The position numbers and the translations under genes were made by a program. The notes under the pieces are model-generated. The model saw only the letters and a program-made list of their open reading frames with translations. It was not told the DNA's origin and did not search any database. A DNA stretch of 7,031 nt from an uncultured Collinsella sp. (GTDB taxonomy: Bacteria > Actinomycetota > Coriobacteriia > Coriobacteriales > Coriobacteriaceae): the NCBI GenBank assembly GCA_900546455.1, contig URCS01000087.1, positions 1 through 7,031 on the forward strand, read 5' to 3'. Numbering within the stretch: position 1 is the first letter of the stretch; every line of letters begins with the position of its first letter. Positions 5,324 to 7,031 of the stretch are shown here, one piece after another.

Positions 5324-6577
5324 ATGGAAAGACGCGAACATACATACGGTTATGAGGATGCCACAGGCGTCACGCCGCCTCCCTGGACGGGTCCGGCGGT
5401 GGGCCTGATGGACCTCGATGCGTTTTTTGCGAGCGTGGAGATGCTCGATCATCCCGAATGGCGCGGCAAGCCGCTCATCGTGGGCGGAGACGCCGATTCG
5501 CGTGGCGTCGTGTCCACGTGTTCGTATGAGGCACGTCGCTTTGGCGTGCACTCTGCCATGGCCTCGGCCGAAGCGCGGCACTTGTGCCCGCAAGCCATTT
5601 GGACGCACGGGCATTTTTATCGCTACCGCGAGGTCAGCGCGCAGGTCATGGCGATTCTCGCCGACGAGACCCCGCGCGTTGAGCGCGTATCCATCGACGA
5701 AGCCTTTATCGATATCACACCGGGTCGCTTTGCGCCCGAAGACCCGCTGCTGGTTGCGCGGCGTATAAGCGACCGCGTGGCAGGGCTGGGAGTGACCTGC
5801 TCCATTGGCGTGGGCTGCAACAAGACGGTCGCAAAGATCGCAAGCGAGCGGGATAAGCCGTTTGGGCTGACCATCGTGCGCCCCGGAACCGAGCAGCGCT
5901 TTTTGGCCGCGCTGCCGGTATCTGCCATGAGCGGCATCGGGCGCTCGGCCGAGGAGCGACTGCGCCGCATGCGCATCTACACCCTCGGCGAGCTATCACG
6001 TGCACCGGAATCCACCTTGTCCTCTATTTTTGGCGTCAACGGCGAACGCATGCGCCAGCGTGCGCTGGGACTCGAAATCTCCGAAGTCACGAGTCTCGAT
6101 GAAGAGCGCGAGGTCAAGTCGGTCAGCAATGAACGCACCTTTGCGAAAGATTTGACTGAGCGTGGGGATATTGAGGCGGCGATTGCGCTGTTGGGAGAGT
6201 CAGTGGGACGCCGCCTGCGCCGTCAGGGGCTGACGGGTGCCACGGTAACGCTCAAGCTTAAGTATTCGTATGGCAGCGGGCGTACGGCACAGCGCCGGCT
6301 GCCTCATCCGACCGACGATGAGAACATCTTCGTGGCGGTTGCACTCGAACTGCTCGACAACATCTGGCAGGATGGCATGCATGTTCGCTTAGCGGGCATC
6401 GGCATGAGCGACTTCGACCACCAAGGCGGCATCCAGACTGACCTGTTCTGCGAGATCGATGACCGCGGAGCCCAATCCAGCGACCGCCGCGACCTCTCCG
6501 TCGCCATCGACGCCGTCCGAGACAAATTCGGCGACACCGCCCTTTCCTTCGGCCGCCAATCCCGCTTCAATGATTAA
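5324..6577 (+). CDS. dinB: DNA polymerase IV (Y-family translesion polymerase)
   Basis: Low-fidelity polymerase that copies past damaged bases, recruited by the sliding clamp. The 417-residue protein is complete. Catalytic acidic residues are Asp30 in MDLDAFF, and Asp125 and Glu126 in SIDEAF; the steric gate aligning with E. coli Phe13 is Phe35. CSYEARRFGVHSAM (66-79) binds the incoming nucleotide. CSIGVGCNKTVAKIASERDKP (159-179) and a helix-hairpin-helix thumb (about 200-224, SGIGRSAEERLRRMRIYTLGEL) follow. The little finger runs about 264-366. A clamp-binding motif, QTDLF, is at 371-375, followed by a 42-residue tail with AIDAVRDKFGDTALSFGRQSRF. About 22 more residues precede the first catalytic Asp than in E. 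coli DinB. Met29 cannot be the start because it would remove the first strand. The ATG at 5324 lacks a ribosome binding site and is probably leaderless. No clear LexA box was seen. Confidence 0.96.
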   Translation: MERREHTYGYEDATGVTPPPWTGPAVGLMDLDAFFASVEMLDHPEWRGKPLIVGGDADSRGVVSTCSYEARRFGVHSAMASAEARHLCPQAIWTHGHFYRYREVSAQVMAILADETPRVERVSIDEAFIDITPGRFAPEDPLLVARRISDRVAGLGVTCSIGVGCNKTVAKIASERDKPFGLTIVRPGTEQRFLAALPVSAMSGIGRSAEERLRRMRIYTLGELSRAPESTLSSIFGVNGERMRQRALGLEISEVTSLDEEREVKSVSNERTFAKDLTERGDIEAAIALLGESVGRRLRRQGLTGATVTLKLKYSYGSGRTAQRRLPHPTDDENIFVAVALELLDNIWQDGMHVRLAGIGMSDFDHQGGIQTDLFCEIDDRGAQSSDRRDLSVAIDAVRDKFGDTALSFGRQSRFND

Positions 6578-6589
6578 CCGCCCTTGGGC

Positions 6590-6632
6590 AAAAAGAAAGC
6601 CGGGCAGGTGCGGAAAACCGCAACTGCCCGGC
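6590..6632 (-). terminator. Intrinsic terminator after rsfS
   Basis: The hairpin at 6599-6632 has a perfect 9-bp outer stem (GCCGGGCAG/CTGCCCGGC), a single mismatch, then a 5-bp inner stem (TGCGG/CCGCA) closed by a four-base loop (AAAA on plus, TTTT on minus). Read on the minus strand it is followed by TTTCTTTTT (6590-6598), the classic U-tract. It therefore ends transcription coming from rsfS. On the plus strand the A-tract precedes the hairpin and no T-run follows, so it is not a typical terminator for dinB. Confidence 0.9.
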
Positions 6633-6676
6633 GAAATGCGCGAAGCTAGCTAAAAAGCCCCGTATCAAATGAGCTA

Positions 6677-7031
6677 CTAGAGGAGATTGAGGGGGAGCTG
6701 GGGGGCGTCTCCCCAGAGCTTTTCGAGACGGTAGAAGTCGCGCGCCTCGGGAGTGAAGACGTGGACGACAACCGAGCCGTAGTCCATGAGCATCCAGGTC
6801 TTCTGCTCGCGGCCCTCGATGGAGAACGGATGCTCGCCGCAAGCCTCGGCGACCTTCTCCTCGATCTCGTCGACGATCGAATCGACCTGGCGGTTGTTGG
6901 TACCGGTGGCAAGCACAAAGTAGTCGCACACGTCGGAAAGCTCGGTCAGGTCGAGCACCTGCACGTCCTCGCCCTTCTTGTCGTAGGCGGCCTGCGCGGC
7001 GGCGCGGGCGACATCCTCGGCGGCGACACCG
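6677..7031 (-). CDS. rsfS: Ribosomal silencing factor RsfS (5' end cut by window edge)
   Basis: Iojap-family factor that binds uL14 on the 50S subunit and blocks joining to the 30S, reducing translation in stationary phase or starvation. The frame stays open to the right edge, giving 117 codons. The visible N-terminus, GVAAEDVARAAAQAAYDKKGEDVQVLDL, matches the conserved first helix and strand of the family, so only a few residues and the start codon are missing. A GTG at 6964 is internal to that conserved block and not the start. DYFVLATGTNNRQVDSIVDEIEEKV and WMLMDYGSVVVHVFTPEARDFYRLEKLWGDAP are the family signatures. The product ends PLNLL before TAG (6677-6679). It converges on dinB, about 100 bases away, with an intrinsic terminator between. 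Its upstream neighbours are outside the window. Confidence 0.95.
   Translation of the reverse strand, partial: GVAAEDVARAAAQAAYDKKGEDVQVLDLTELSDVCDYFVLATGTNNRQVDSIVDEIEEKVAEACGEHPFSIEGREQKTWMLMDYGSVVVHVFTPEARDFYRLEKLWGDAPQLPLNLL

Noticed and set aside
5335..5348. SOS/LexA-like box CGAACATACATACG at the start of dinB
   Set aside because: The left half matches the Gram-positive consensus CGAAC, but the right half has two mismatches to GTTCG and the site is inside the coding region, downstream of the predicted start. It is not enough to claim LexA control.
6580..6589. Short palindrome GCCCTTGGGC after dinB as a dinB terminator
   Set aside because: It is followed by A residues, not T residues, on the plus strand, and the stem is only 4 bp. 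The adjacent long hairpin explains termination for the opposite strand.
1..7031. Mobile element, CRISPR array, toxin-antitoxin pair, tRNA or other new system
   Set aside because: I found no direct-repeat arrays, transposase or integrase motifs, tRNA-like cloverleaf, or unassigned gene. Nearly every base is in a recognisable housekeeping gene or a short intergenic region.

Overview
This GC-rich window looks like ordinary core genome from an actinomycetotal bacterium. A Coriobacteriia, Collinsella-like source is my inference. It rests on the two-subunit glycyl-tRNA synthetase, the high-GC codon use with almost no TTA, CTA or TCA codons in glyQS, the TTG and GTG starts, and the gene order. I ran no database search. 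I see no mobile element, CRISPR array, tRNA, rRNA or clear foreign segment.

Layout. From about 5207 down to position 1, on the minus strand, lies a tightly packed translation and secretion gene cluster. In order of transcription it is rpsP (S16), khpA (KH-domain RNA-binding protein), rimM (16S maturation factor), trmD (tRNA m1G37 methyltransferase), lepB (signal peptidase I), glyQ and glyS (alpha and beta chains of glycyl-tRNA synthetase). The end of glyS runs off the left edge. The first five genes are separated by 2 to 10 bases and glyQ and glyS by 3, so translational coupling is likely. Only the 59-base lepB-glyQ gap leaves room for another signal. A promoter-like pair (5179-5207) and a short leader hairpin precede rpsP.

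The divergent region 5123-5323 separates rpsP from dinB on the plus strand. It holds the rpsP promoter, a perfect 8-bp inverted repeat, and a -10 box placed so that dinB would be transcribed without a leader. dinB encodes a complete Y-family DNA polymerase IV. It converges on rsfS, the ribosome silencing factor, which is on the minus strand and cut by the right edge. The gap between them contains a strong hairpin whose U-tract faces rsfS transcription.

Functionally, the minus-strand genes serve ribosome assembly (S16, RimM, KhpA), decoding fidelity (TrmD), tRNA charging (GlyQS), protein export (LepB) and ribosome silencing (RsfS). dinB is the only DNA-damage gene. I found no previously undescribed system. 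The observations worth checking are small-scale: start-codon and ribosome-binding-site architecture, intergenic dyads, and a small TrmD loop difference.
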